Source of the DNA: Clostridia bacterium
GTDB taxonomy: Bacteria > Bacillota > Clostridia > Oscillospirales > Acutalibacteraceae
Reading direction: 5' to 3'
Length of the DNA: 64,000 nt
Assembly: GCA_017428625.1 (NCBI GenBank)
Contig: JAFRQM010000041.1
Span: 1-64,000 of the forward strand
This document shows, piece after piece, positions 14,105 through 24,000 of the stretch. Position 1 is the first letter of the stretch. Every line of letters begins with the position of its first letter. The position numbers and the translations under genes were made by a program. A model generated the notes under the pieces. It was not told the origin of the DNA and made no database searches. It was given only the letters and a program-made list of their open reading frames with translations.

Positions 14105-15223
14105 ATGGATAATTTGGACAATATAAAAAATGTTCTTGCCGCTTATAATCTAAGCGGCAATTTCATAGGTTGTGAAAAACTTACCGACGGGCATATTCAT
14201 TCCACTTACCGTGTAGAGTATGAGGACGGCGGCAAAGCAAAAAACTATCTGCTGCAAAACATAAACACCTATGTTTTCAAAGATATTGAAAAACTTATGC
14301 GCAATGTCAAAGGCGTTACCGAATATCTCGGCAGGGTTATTACGGAGAACGGCGGAGACGCCGACCGCGAATGCCTGAGACTTTTCAGCACAAAAGACGG
14401 TGATATCTATTACACCGACGAGAAATGTTCATGCTGGCGGCTTTACAATTATATTAATGGCATACACACTGTGCAACAGATTGAAAACAAAGAGGTTTTC
14501 TACAACGCCGCGAGGGCTTTCGGCACATTCCGCTGCCTGCTCGCGGACTATCCCATAAACTCTCTTGAGGAGACAACTCCGGATTTTCACAACACCGTTT
14601 CAAGATTTGCCGATTTTAAAAAAGCGCTGAGCGACAACCTTTCAGGCAGAACGCACAACGCCGTTGATGAAACGGAGTTTATTCTTGCGAGGGAGAGCGA
14701 CTGCTCCGTGCTGGTCACTCTTCTCAATAAGGGTGAACTGCCGCTGACTGTAACACACAATGACACAAAACTCAACAATGTTCTTTTTGATGATGAAACG
14801 AATGAGGGTATCTGCATTGTTGACCTTGACACGGTTATGCCCGGACTTTCGCTGTATGATTTCGGCGACAGCATCCGTTTCGGGGCAAACACAGCCTCCG
14901 AAGACGAAAAGGATGTTTCAAAAGTTTCGCTGAGCCTTGAACTGTTTGACGCTTACACAAAGGGCTACCTTGAAGCGGCAGGCAAAAGCCTTACCCCGAA
15001 AGAGATTGAATACCTCCCCTTCTCGGCAAAACTTATGACGCTTGAGTGCGGAATGCGTTTTCTCGGTGATTATTTCAACGGCGATGTTTATTTTCATACC
15101 GAATACCCCGAGCATAATCTCGTGCGCGCACGCACGCAACTCGCTCTTGTTGCCGACATAGAAAAGAAAACGGATGAGATGAAAGCGATTGTCGAAAAAT
15201 ACCGCAAGGAGTTTTCGCTTTGA
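14105..15223 (+). CDS. nahK: N-acetylhexosamine 1-kinase
   Basis: NahK phosphorylates GlcNAc and GalNAc at C1; in bifidobacteria it serves the lacto-N-biose/galacto-N-biose route from mucin and milk glycans. The 372-residue protein follows the family along its whole length: DGHIHSTYRV near residue 25, RNVKGVTEYL, VTHNDTKLNNVLFD with the catalytic Asp region, CIVDLDTVMPG and YDFGDSIRFGAN for metal binding, and ECGMRFLGDY and PEHNLVRARTQ near the end. It belongs to the aminoglycoside/choline kinase fold, so a different small substrate is possible, but the match is closer than fold level. No phosphorylase or epimerase of that pathway is visible nearby. It shares a transcript with ackA. Confidence 0.85.
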   Translation: MDNLDNIKNVLAAYNLSGNFIGCEKLTDGHIHSTYRVEYEDGGKAKNYLLQNINTYVFKDIEKLMRNVKGVTEYLGRVITENGGDADRECLRLFSTKDGDIYYTDEKCSCWRLYNYINGIHTVQQIENKEVFYNAARAFGTFRCLLADYPINSLEETTPDFHNTVSRFADFKKALSDNLSGRTHNAVDETEFILARESDCSVLVTLLNKGELPLTVTHNDTKLNNVLFDDETNEGICIVDLDTVMPGLSLYDFGDSIRFGANTASEDEKDVSKVSLSLELFDAYTKGYLEAAGKSLTPKEIEYLPFSAKLMTLECGMRFLGDYFNGDVYFHTEYPEHNLVRARTQLALVADIEKKTDEMKAIVEKYRKEFSL

Positions 15224-15555
15224 AAAACGAAGATCTTCTGACAGAAGAAGAACTGAGAAAATGTGCCGCGAAATGGATGCTCGCCAACAGCGTTACGGCG
15301 TTTATCCCCCTGGGATGCGACAAAAGAGACTACATCGACTCATTTGTAATGCCCGAAACCGAATATGTTCATCTTGATTCCTACGCCGATGAAAACGGCG
15401 ATTTAATAACCATACTCAAAGGCGAAATAGCCCTTAAACCAACCGCTTCAAGAAGCGGAAAGGCGAAAAAGTTCGTTATTTACAAATATTTACGGACTTA
15501 TGTGCAGACCCCGGATGTCACTCCCGAGGAAACGGGATATTTTGTATCGTATTAA
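15220..15555 (+). CDS. Small hypothetical protein
   Basis: A 111-residue soluble protein (MKNEDLLTEEELRKCAAKWML...) that I do not recognise. The start is TTG, overlapping the nahK stop (TTGA), with an AAGGAG site 8 bases upstream, so translation is probably coupled to nahK. The sequence is mixed alpha/beta in character with a basic patch (SRSGKAKKF) and no membrane segment or signal peptide. Position at the end of the ackA-nahK transcript is the only functional hint. Confidence 0.75.
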   Translation: MKNEDLLTEEELRKCAAKWMLANSVTAFIPLGCDKRDYIDSFVMPETEYVHLDSYADENGDLITILKGEIALKPTASRSGKAKKFVIYKYLRTYVQTPDVTPEETGYFVSY

Positions 15556-15571
15556 ATATATTAAAAAATAT

Positions 15572-15595
15572 GGCTTGCAGATTATTCTGCAAGCC
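15572..15595. terminator. Bidirectional terminator between the nahK operon and rpoD
   Basis: A 9-bp stem GGCTTGCAG/CTGCAAGCC with a 6-base loop; A-rich on the left, GTTTT on the right, so it can stop both converging transcripts. The stem core resembles the 31-bp repeats at 45748 and 46953. Confidence 0.8.
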
Positions 15596-15608
15596 GTTTT
15601 GCTTGTTA

Positions 15609-17177
15609 TCAATCAAGGTAATCCTTGAGTTTTTTGCTTCTGCTCGGGTGGCGGAGTTTTCGCAGGGCTTTTGCTTCAATCTGACGGATTCTTTCACGTG
15701 TTACATCGAACTCTTTACCGACCTCTTCAAGAGTGCGGGAACGACCGTCAAGCAGACCGAAACGCATTTCGAGAACCTTTTTTTCACGGGCAGTGAGAGT
15801 ATCGAGCACCTCGTTGAGCTGCTCTTTGAGGAGCATTGATGAAGCTGCATCTGCCGGGGCGGGAGCATCATCATCGGGAATAAAGTCGCCCAGGTGGCTG
15901 TCTTCTTCCTCACCTATCGGGGTTTCAAGTGAAACGGGTTCCTGCGCCACGCGCTGAATCTCGCGGACTTTTTCAACGGGCATATCAAGTCTTTCCGCTA
16001 TTTCTTCGGGAGTCGGATCTTTGCCGTTCTCGTGAAGGAGCAAAGTGCTTGTTTTTTTGACTTTATTTATTGTTTCAACCATATGGACAGGGATGCGGAT
16101 TGTTCTTGCCTGGTCTGCAATGGCACGTGTAATCGCCTGTCTTATCCACCAGGTTGCGTATGTGGAAAATTTGAAACCTTTGGTGTAGTCAAATTTATCA
16201 ACGGCTTTTATAAGACCGAGGTTGCCCTCTTGAATGAGGTCAAGGAACTGCATTCCCCTGCCGACATAACGCTTGGCTATGCTGACAACAAGGCGGAGAT
16301 TCGCTTCCGTAAGGCGTTGTTTTGCTCTTTCGGCGGCCGCTTCATCAAGCTCGTGAAGGCCTATTGTCATGGCAATATCAATTTCCTCCTCGGGAGTGAG
16401 AAGAGGCACTCTGCCTATTTCTTTGAGATACGCCTTGACCGGATCGTCAACATTGACTGCCTTTTCGTCGCCTGCTTCCGCCCCGTCGGATGGAGTTTTG
16501 GGCACTTCGACATCGAAGTTTTCAATATCTTCAATATTGAGGTCATCAAGAATTTCTATATTGTAAATTTCAAAAATCTCATATAGTCTGTCCATCTCAT
16601 CAATATCAATGTCTGTTTCAACGATAACATTGTTGATATCCTGAGTGGAGATTTTGCCCGCGGCTCTGCCTTTGTCAATAACCGCTTTAATGGCGGGTTT
16701 TTTGTCAAAATAGTTGACAACGGAAGGAAGTTCCTGCGCGGCTTCCTGCGCCTGCTCAGGCTCCTGCTCGGGTTCTTTCACTTCTTTTTCTTTTTTCTTT
16801 GACACTGTTTTTGCCGTGCTTTTCTTCGACTTGGCTTTTGTTTCTTTAGATGTTTCCGCTGCCGTGTTTTCCGGCGTTTCGACCGCTGTTTTCTTTGCCG
16901 TTTTCTTTTCGGGCTCATTCACGGGCTCTTCGGCTTTTTTCTTTGAGGTTTTCTTTACTGGTTCTTTTACAGACTCCTCCGCCTTTTTTTTCGCCGCTTT
17001 TTTCACGGGTTCTTTTGCGATTTCTTTTGTTGGTTCCGCTGTCTTTTTCTCCGCCGGTTTTTCTGCTTTCGCAGGCTCTTTTGCCTTTGTTGAGGTTTTG
17101 GTTGTTTTTTTAGCAGTTTCTTTTACCTCTTCTTTTTTTGCTGATTTTGCTGTGTCTTTTGCCGTTTCTTTTTTCAT
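15609..17177 (-). CDS. rpoD: RNA polymerase primary sigma factor (sigma-A)
   Basis: Housekeeping sigma factor. The C-terminal 375 residues are standard: region 1.2 from about [18 protein letters not shown], region 2 with [19 protein letters not shown] and [15 protein letters not shown] (-10 recognition and melting), region 3, and region 4 with the helix-turn-helix [20 protein letters not shown]. Before these lies an unusual N-terminal segment of about 145 residues built of Lys, Ala, Glu, Pro and Thr, with three tandem units of about 16 residues near residues 54-100 of the type KEPVKKxxKKKAEE. The total, 522 residues, is longer than typical Firmicute SigA. It is the last gene of dgt-dnaG-rpoD, 19 bp after dnaG. 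Confidence 0.97.
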   Translation of the reverse strand: MKKETAKDTAKSAKKEEVKETAKKTTKTSTKAKEPAKAEKPAEKKTAEPTKEIAKEPVKKAAKKKAEESVKEPVKKTSKKKAEEPVNEPEKKTAKKTAVETPENTAAETSKETKAKSKKSTAKTVSKKKEKEVKEPEQEPEQAQEAAQELPSVVNYFDKKPAIKAVIDKGRAAGKISTQDINNVIVETDIDIDEMDRLYEIFEIYNIEILDDLNIEDIENFDVEVPKTPSDGAEAGDEKAVNVDDPVKAYLKEIGRVPLLTPEEEIDIAMTIGLHELDEAAAERAKQRLTEANLRLVVSIAKRYVGRGMQFLDLIQEGNLGLIKAVDKFDYTKGFKFSTYATWWIRQAITRAIADQARTIRIPVHMVETINKVKKTSTLLLHENGKDPTPEEIAERLDMPVEKVREIQRVAQEPVSLETPIGEEEDSHLGDFIPDDDAPAPADAASSMLLKEQLNEVLDTLTAREKKVLEMRFGLLDGRSRTLEEVGKEFDVTRERIRQIEAKALRKLRHPSRSKKLKDYLD

Positions 17178-17196
17178 ACCGCTTACCGTCCTGTTT

Positions 17197-18942
17197 TTAT
17201 TTTTTTGTGAATAGTTTTAAAAATTCTTCGTCGCTGAGTTCCGAAGCTTTGACATTTGCAGTTGTTTTTTCTTTTTGAAGAACATTTATGCAGTCCTCAA
17301 TTTCCTGAGGGGTATTGCCGATTTCATCGCCGAGACGGAAAATTCTTGTTATTGAATCCATCTCCTGCGGAGAAAACTCCTCAGCGAAATAACTCAGTTC
17401 AACCCCGTTCCCGCTTTCGAGTTTTTGCAAAAGAACAGCGTAAATTCTTTGGTTAAACGCCGTGATGAACAAATCGGGAATGAGTTTATCTTTGAGTTTG
17501 GGATAAAAGTCGGGATTGCGCGCGAGAGAGGCTATGATAATCTCCTCAGCCCTTGCGGCGCGCAGATTCTTTTCTTTTTCGGGGTTGTTTTTATCTTTTA
17601 TATCGGTGAGCATTCTCGCCTCTGCGGCGCGTTTCTGCTCAGCCGCTTTTCGTTTCACAACCGCGGTGCGCTGCTGCGCTTTTAAGAGAATAGCCTCTTT
17701 TGATACTTCTGTTTCATGCGAAAGGCGCGAGGCGTAAATATCTCTTTCGATTTCGCCGACCGACGCGAGAATATCCGCCGCCGCGTTGAGAAAATTCACT
17801 CTGCCGTCATCGGTTGACAAATCATATTTGCTCCGCTCGGTCAGAAGGTCATATTCTATCTTGTTTGCGGCACCTTCAAGAAGTGCCCGGAAGTAGTCTT
17901 TGCCGCGCAGTTTTATAATTTCATCGGCATCCTTGCCGCCGGTGAGTTTTACGATTTTTATGCGTAAGCCCGTGGAACCGAGAATTGAAACCGCCTTTCG
18001 CGCGGCAGTCTGACCCGCCCCGTCGGAATCATAGCACAAATAGACCTCGTCGGCATAGCGCGAAATAAGATTAGCCTGCTCCTGAGTGAATGCCGTGCCG
18101 AGGCAGGCTATTGCGTTGGTAAAGCCCGCCTGATGCAAGGTGATAACATCCATCTGCCCTTCGACTATGATAAACTTGCCGTCATTTGCGTTTTTGGCAA
18201 AATTCATAGCGAAAATTCCGTTGCCTTTTTTATAAACAAGGGTATCGGCCGTATTGACATATTTGGGTTTTGAGTCGTCAAGCACTCTGCCGCTGAAACC
18301 CGTGACGTTGCCTCGCAGGTCGATAATCGGAAACATTACGCGGTTGCGGAAGTTGTCGTAATAATGAACGGTCCCGTTTTTTTCACTGCGTTTAATCAGG
18401 TTTGCTTCATATAATTCGATATCCGAATAACTGAGAGATTTCAGGTGGTTTCTCAATGAATCCCAGCTGTCGGGAGCGAAGCCGAGACCGAAATGAGTTA
18501 TTGTCTCTTTAGAGAGCATACGCCTGCCGAAATAAGCCAGACCTTCAGCGCCCTTTTCGGAATAAAGCATTTTGTAGAAAAACTTTGCCGCCTCTCTGTT
18601 GGCGGAAAGGATGCGGCTGCGCTTTTTTGAGAGCGTGTCGTCAAAACCGTCTTCGGGCATTTTCATACCCGCCGCCTGGGCTACCGATTTTACGGCTTCA
18701 ACATAATCGAGATTTTCAATTCTGCGTATAAAAGTTATTGCGTCTCCGCCCGCTCCGCACCCGAAGCAATAGAACGAATTGCTGTCGGGGTAAACGGTGA
18801 ACGACGGAGTTTTTTCGTTATGGAACGGGCATAAACCGACAAAGGTTTTGCCTCTGCGCTTAAGATCGACATAAGAACCGACAAGCTGTTCAATGTCGGT
18901 GCGTTCCTGCAATTCACGAAGAAAATTGTCATTTATTGCCAT
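17197..18942 (-). CDS. dnaG: DNA primase
   Basis: Makes RNA primers for replication. The 581-residue protein has the N-terminal zinc ribbon ([11 protein letters not shown] and CFGCGAGGD near residues 38-68), the RNA polymerase domain, and the Toprim core ([14 protein letters not shown] near residue 262 and YDSDGAGQ near residue 310). The C-terminal helicase-binding part is present. An AAGGCGGTGA site precedes the ATG. It lies between dgt and rpoD, the usual macromolecular-synthesis order in clostridia. Confidence 0.98.
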   Translation of the reverse strand: MAINDNFLRELQERTDIEQLVGSYVDLKRRGKTFVGLCPFHNEKTPSFTVYPDSNSFYCFGCGAGGDAITFIRRIENLDYVEAVKSVAQAAGMKMPEDGFDDTLSKKRSRILSANREAAKFFYKMLYSEKGAEGLAYFGRRMLSKETITHFGLGFAPDSWDSLRNHLKSLSYSDIELYEANLIKRSEKNGTVHYYDNFRNRVMFPIIDLRGNVTGFSGRVLDDSKPKYVNTADTLVYKKGNGIFAMNFAKNANDGKFIIVEGQMDVITLHQAGFTNAIACLGTAFTQEQANLISRYADEVYLCYDSDGAGQTAARKAVSILGSTGLRIKIVKLTGGKDADEIIKLRGKDYFRALLEGAANKIEYDLLTERSKYDLSTDDGRVNFLNAAADILASVGEIERDIYASRLSHETEVSKEAILLKAQQRTAVVKRKAAEQKRAAEARMLTDIKDKNNPEKEKNLRAARAEEIIIASLARNPDFYPKLKDKLIPDLFITAFNQRIYAVLLQKLESGNGVELSYFAEEFSPQEMDSITRIFRLGDEIGNTPQEIEDCINVLQKEKTTANVKASELSDEEFLKLFTKK

Positions 18943-18978
18943 TTTTTCACCGCCTTACATTATAATTTCATTCTGACA

Positions 18979-20004
18979 TTATAATTTGTCAAAGCGGAGT
19001 TTTTCGACCCATGCTTCGGGGATGAAAAGTTCCTTGTAAACTCTTATGGCAAATGTATCGGTCATACCCGCTATATAGTCGCAGGCCGCCGTATTCACGC
19101 CGTCTTCTTCTGCGATTTTTTTGTAACTTGCGGGGAGTGACTCGCTGTTTTCGGTAAAAAAAGAATAAAGGCGCTGAAGCATAGAGACCGCCTTGCTCTC
19201 TTCACTTTTGCAGACGGGATTTGTATAAACTTTTTTAAACATAAAAGAATGCAGTTCCTCAAACGCTTCTTCCGCCCCGGCGCTCATAACTATATCGTCG
19301 CCGCTGTGTCTGATTACATCAAGAACGAGGGTGTTTATTCTTTCGCTTTTGGAGTGCCCGAGTTTATCCCTGAGATGACGGGGAATATCAAACTCGCACA
19401 TTATGCCTGCGTTTGCAGCGTCGTCAATGTCGTGGTTGATATATGCAATGCGGTCGGCGAGACGGACTATTCTGCCCTCAAGGGTTGCCGCCTTTTCGCC
19501 GCAGGTATGGGTTACAATGCCGTTCCTGACTTCCCAGGTAAGATTAAGCCCCTGCCCGCTTTTTTCTATTCTGTCAACGACACGGAGACTTTGTTTATAA
19601 TGGGCAAAGCCGTTTTCGCACACTTCGTTAAGCGCCCTTTCGCCCGCGTGCCCGAAAGGTGTGTGGCCGAGGTCATGGGCGAGGGCGATAGCCTCTGTAA
19701 GATCTTCGTTCAACTCGAGAGAACAGGCTATTGTTCTCGCAATCTGCGCCACTTCAAGCGTATGCGTAAGCCTTGTGCGGTAATAGTCGCCTTCGGGAGA
19801 TAAAAAGACCTGCGTTTTGTGTTTGAGACGGCGGAAGGAACTTGAGTGAATAATTCTGTCACGGTCGCGCTGATAAGGCGTTCTGATTAAGCATTCTTCC
19901 TCAACGGTTTCTCTGCCTTTTGTCTCATCCGCAAAAGCCGCAAGCGGTGATAATATTTTATGTTCTCTTTCGCATACTTTTTCTCTGATTGTTTTCTCCG
20001 TAAT
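18979..20004 (-). CDS. dgt: Deoxyguanosinetriphosphate triphosphohydrolase-like protein, non-standard start
   Basis: HD-domain dNTPase that removes triphosphate from dNTPs. Key residues are visible: THTLEVAQIARTIA, AHDLGHTPFGHAGE (HD pair) and RLADRIAYINHDIDD. The conserved N-terminal core QRDRDRIIHSSSFRRLKHK is also in frame, but no ATG, GTG or TTG occurs before it: the first such codon (GTG, 19752) would delete 84 residues including this core and part of the metal site. An in-frame TAA lies just upstream. The likely start is ATT at 20004, after an AAGGCGGTGA site (341 aa), or ATC at 19989, six bases after a GGAG. A sequencing error is the other explanation. It leads the dnaG-rpoD cluster. 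Confidence 0.85.
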   Translation of the reverse strand: MTEKTIREKVCEREHKILSPLAAFADETKGRETVEEECLIRTPYQRDRDRIIHSSSFRRLKHKTQVFLSPEGDYYRTRLTHTLEVAQIARTIACSLELNEDLTEAIALAHDLGHTPFGHAGERALNEVCENGFAHYKQSLRVVDRIEKSGQGLNLTWEVRNGIVTHTCGEKAATLEGRIVRLADRIAYINHDIDDAANAGIMCEFDIPRHLRDKLGHSKSERINTLVLDVIRHSGDDIVMSAGAEEAFEELHSFMFKKVYTNPVCKSEESKAVSMLQRLYSFFTENSESLPASYKKIAEEDGVNTAACDYIAGMTDTFAIRVYKELFIPEAWVEKLRFDKL

Positions 20005-20040
20005 CTCACCGCCTTAAAATGAGTTTCAATACTATATACG

Positions 20041-20080
20041 AAAAAATTTTCCCGATTCCTGCAAACCGGGAAAATTTTTT
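20041..20080 (-). terminator. Terminator of yigZ
   Basis: A long A/T stem capped by CCCG/CGGG (AAAATTTTCCCG with CGGGAAAATTTT) ends in a T-run on the minus strand, immediately after the yigZ stop. Only about 35 bp then remain before dgt. Confidence 0.75.
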
Positions 20081-20087
20081 TGTTATT

Positions 20088-20714
20088 TTAATCTATGTCG
20101 GCAAACTCTTCGCCTGTAATTTCCGCGCTGAACTTTCCGTTGCTTGCTTCAATAATATCGGCACTTAGTTTTTCTGACAAATCAGATGCTATGTAAAAAT
20201 CAATAATCACATTATCTTCAAACTGAGTGTTTTCAATGACGCCTCCCGCCTCGATAATCATAGGCGAGAGTCTGCCGTAAAAACCGTAATCGCACTTTAT
20301 TTTCATCTTTTTGCACAGGGCGCGGGTAACGACTCCGCCCGCCTCAACGGCTATGGACGCCGCGTGTGAATACGCTCGCACAAGGCCACCGGTGCCGAGA
20401 AGCGTGCCGCCGAAATAGCGGGTTACAACACAAACGCAGTCGGTAAGCCCAGCCTTTTCGAGCGCGCTCAGGACGGGAACGCCCGCCGTGCCCTGAGGCT
20501 CGCCGTCGTCGGAGTAGCGTTTTAAGTTGCCTTCACGCAGAATATAAGCCGGCACATTGTGGGTAGCATCCCAGTGCTTTGATTTTATTGAGGCTATAAA
20601 TTCGTTTGCCTGCCGAACTGTGGTGACGGGCGCGATGTAGCCTATAAAACGCGAGTGCTTTTCAACGAACTGCGCTTCGGCTGATTTTCGTATTGTTTTA
20701 TAAGACTGCACCAT
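20088..20714 (-). CDS. yigZ: YigZ/IMPACT family protein
   Basis: The 208-residue protein belongs to the UPF0029/IMPACT family (YigZ in E. coli, YvyE in Bacillus). The signature GGTLLGTGGLVRAYSHAA near residue 105 and RYSDDGEPQGTAG near residue 66 are present, followed by the roughly 60-residue C-terminal DUF1949-type domain. The eukaryotic relative affects translation regulation through Gcn1; the bacterial role is not firmly known. An AAGGGG site precedes the ATG. It stands alone between two terminators, behind rpmE. Confidence 0.9.
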   Translation of the reverse strand: MVQSYKTIRKSAEAQFVEKHSRFIGYIAPVTTVRQANEFIASIKSKHWDATHNVPAYILREGNLKRYSDDGEPQGTAGVPVLSALEKAGLTDCVCVVTRYFGGTLLGTGGLVRAYSHAASIAVEAGGVVTRALCKKMKIKCDYGFYGRLSPMIIEAGGVIENTQFEDNVIIDFYIASDLSEKLSADIIEASNGKFSAEITGEEFADID

Positions 20715-20735
20715 TTCACCCCTTTAAAACTGTTT

Positions 20736-20765
20736 TGAAAAAGCAAGGCGGTGCATAGCACCGCC
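20736..20765 (-). terminator. Terminator of rpmE
   Basis: A perfect 8-bp stem GGCGGTGC/GCACCGCC with a 3-base loop, followed on the minus strand by TTGCTTTTT. It lies 12 bp after the rpmE stop. Confidence 0.8.
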
Positions 20766-20777
20766 GACTTTTTAAAA

Positions 20778-20981
20778 TTATTTACCGAGATTGAAACGCT
20801 TATTGAAGCGGTCAACGCGTCCGCCTGTGTCAACAAGTTTCTGCTTGCCTGTGAAGAACGGATGGCACTTGGAGCAAATATCTACACGGATATTTTCTTT
20901 TGTTGAACCTGTTTTAATAACTTCACCGCATGCGCAGCGGATTTCGGTCTGCTGATAGTTGGGGTGGATACCTTCCTTCAT
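20778..20981 (-). CDS. rpmE: 50S ribosomal protein L31, zinc-binding type
   Basis: The 67-residue protein begins [19 protein letters not shown]. Four cysteine ligands of the zinc-containing form are present (RCACGE and [10 protein letters not shown]), so this is the C+ type used when zinc is sufficient. Length and the [18 protein letters not shown] ending are typical. A GAGGTG site precedes the ATG. It has its own promoter and terminator. Confidence 0.97.
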   Translation of the reverse strand: MKEGIHPNYQQTEIRCACGEVIKTGSTKENIRVDICSKCHPFFTGKQKLVDTGGRVDRFNKRFNLGK

Positions 20982-21026
20982 TTATGTCACCTCTTTCGAT
21001 ATCAATACGATTTTAATGCGGATAAG

Positions 21027-21055
21027 ATTTTATCACAACATTATTATAAATGCAA
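21027..21055 (-). promoter_or_regulatory. Promoter of rpmE
   Basis: TTGCAT (21050-21055), 17-bp spacer, TAAAAT (21027-21032) with an extended -10 TG, on the minus strand. Confidence 0.65.
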
Positions 21056-21077
21056 GCATTTTTTTTGTTTTTTTGAA

Positions 21078-24000
21078 CTATTGTGTAATTTCAATGACTT
21101 TGCCGAGTGAAAAAGAATAAATCAATGTTTCTTTCACCTCAATATTCAGCAATTCGGCAAGGCATCTCGCATAAATGCGAAGCTGACCGCTGTAACGCTC
21201 ACGCAGAATTTCATCGGTAACCCTGCCGTCTGTTTTGTAATCGACTATGACGAGTTTTCCGTCTTCTTCAAACGCAAGGTCGGCAACACCGTCAACAACG
21301 ACAATCTCATCCGCCTCTTCGCCGCGCAGGTCGGGATAGACCTCGCCCGCCCTGATTGCGCAGGTGAAGCACTGTTCGCGGTAAACTTTAGGTGATGCAT
21401 TTATTCTGGGAACAAGGTCACCGGAAAGGAATTTAACCGTTTTTTCTTTGTCAACTGCGTCGGCTTCACGCTGCAGCATAAGTCCTTCCCCGACAACACG
21501 GGCAAGTTCGGCGTCAACATCCGCTGTTTCAAAAGAACAGAACTGCATAAACTTATGAGTGGCAGTGCCTTTCTGTGCGGGAGAAAGCTCTTCGGAACTA
21601 ATAAACGCCGGAACGGTTGTTGCGGTGAACTCTCCGCTTTCGTGAACGGCGGCAAAATCAGATGCGACTTTTTTCGCCGCCTTGCCTTCAAGCCCCGAAT
21701 AAGGATAGACATATTCAGCGCGTTTGCCGATTTCATAAACAAGACCGGATAAATCCTTCTCTTTTTCTTCTTCCGAGGTTTCCTGCTCCGTGGTAAATTC
21801 ATAGTTCACATCAACTATTTTAAGTTTTGCTGTTTTGCTGAAATCAATATCGATGTATTCGGAATCAATTTCGTTTTTCTGAATACCGCGCAACAGAACG
21901 GCGTCGGGATGATTTATAAGCGCAGAGGCGATAACATCAATGCTTTTTCCGGCCTTGAGCACACTGTAAGGCGAGAGTTTTTCGCCGCCGGCAAGGTCAA
22001 TGTATCTGAACTGATTGGGTTTGGGGTCTCCGTTCTTTGTTTCTGCCGGAGTCTTATATGAGGTAACAATCAACAGTTTTTCTTTTGCTCTGGTAAGAGC
22101 AACATAAAGATTTCTCAGTTCCTCCGCCCTTTCGGACTCGGCGTTTTCAAAGAGAGTTGCTTTGCGGATAATATTATTGTATTTGACAAAGTCGCTGCCT
22201 CCGGAATACAAACCTATACCGCAGTTTCTCGCGAACTGAATGGCTGCTTTGTTGCTGTCGGTATTGAATTGTTTGCCGCAGTTTGCAAGAATACACACGG
22301 GAAACTCAAGCCCTTTGCTTCTGTGTATAGTCATAATGCGAACGGCGTTTTCGTTTTGCAATTCCTCTTTGGCTTTGGCGGTGATCTGTGTTTTTTCAGC
22401 GCGTTCGATATATCTCAGAAAACCCGTAAGGCCTACTCTGCCCGCCGATTCATACTGGGCGGCGTATTCGCAGAGAAGTCTGAGATTCCCGGTTCTTAAC
22501 GAAGCTTCGGGCAAAACGCTGACTATTGAGAAATAGCCCGTTTCATCAAGCAGAATATGAAGAAGCTGTTCCGCCCCGACAGTAAATGAAATGTTACGCA
22601 GGCGCTCAATTTCATCAAGAAACTTTTTCGCTTTTTCATCACCGCTGTTCATTGCGAAACGCACGGCATGAAACAGTTTTTTGTTTTTCGCTTCTTTGTT
22701 TTTCTGTTCTTTTCTGAAATTGATTTTTATTTTTGCCACATCATCGGGAGTAAAACCGTAAACGGGCGAGAGCATTACGGCAAGAAGAGACACCTCGTCA
22801 AAAGGATTGGCAATTATGCGCAAAAGACTTAGCATAAAGCGGACCTCGGGCGCTTCAAAGAACCGGCGGTCAACATTGAGCGCAACGGACAAATTGCGAT
22901 TTTTGAGCACATCGGCAAGCCTTTCGGCGTAACCGTTGTTGACAACGCGCACAAGCACGGCGAAGTCACCCGGCTGAGCAGGTCTTGAACCTTTGTCATC
23001 TTTCACAACAAGGGTTCCGATATTGCTCTCAATATAGTCGGCGATATAGTTTATCTCCGCCTCTGTTTTATCTTCATCGTTGCAGACAAAATGCAGTTCC
23101 GTATCCGGTTCTTCATGGGGGATCTGCGCTTTTTCATTGTAATGCAGGCAATGGTCTTCGTTGTATTCAAGGCCGCCTATGCCTTCGGTCATAACGCGGG
23201 AAAAAATATGGTTTATGTTTTCGGTTATTCCGCTTACCGAGCGGAAATTTTTGCCGAGAACAACGGTGGCGGGATATGTTTCGGCGTCATATTTAGCGAA
23301 GGATTTCTGTTTGCCGAGAAAGAGTTCGGGCATAGCCTCTCTGAAACCGTAAATACTCTGTTTGACGTCGCCGACCATAAACAGATTGCTGCCGTCTTTT
23401 GAAAGGAGCCTGAACAGGAGTTCCTGCGCCTCGTTGACATCCTGATATTCGTCAACAAGGATTTCATCGAATTCTTCAGCAAGTTCTTTTGCAAGCGGAC
23501 CGGCAACGGGACAGCCGTTTTCATCTTTTATAATGTCACCGTTTTCATCCTTAGCGCAGAGAAGGTAAATCGCGCTGTGAAGAGTGTCGTTGAAATCGAC
23601 ATAATTTTCTTTTTTCTTTAAACGCGAATACTCTTTTTCAAAATCGCGGACCATGGAAATCAGACATTCAAGCGCGGGCAGTATATCTTTTTTATCCTCG
23701 TTTATCTGCTGCAGGTTTTCTCCGAAAAGGTTAAGATTGCTTGAACTGCTTTTTTTCCTGTCTCTGAGGCTCTTGAAGGTGTCTTTTGCGTTTTTACGCA
23801 GTTTCTGTATGAATGCTTTATCATTTTCGGGATAACCGCTTTTTCTGCCGAATTCCAATGATTTGAAAGAATATGAAAGAAATATTTCACGCAGTTCCTC
23901 CCAACCTGTCTGTGCATCAACCAGACTCAACGCTCTGTTATAAAACTCATACTCGCCTTTCATTGTTTCGAGCGGTTCTGCACAGTATTGCAGGTTGTTT

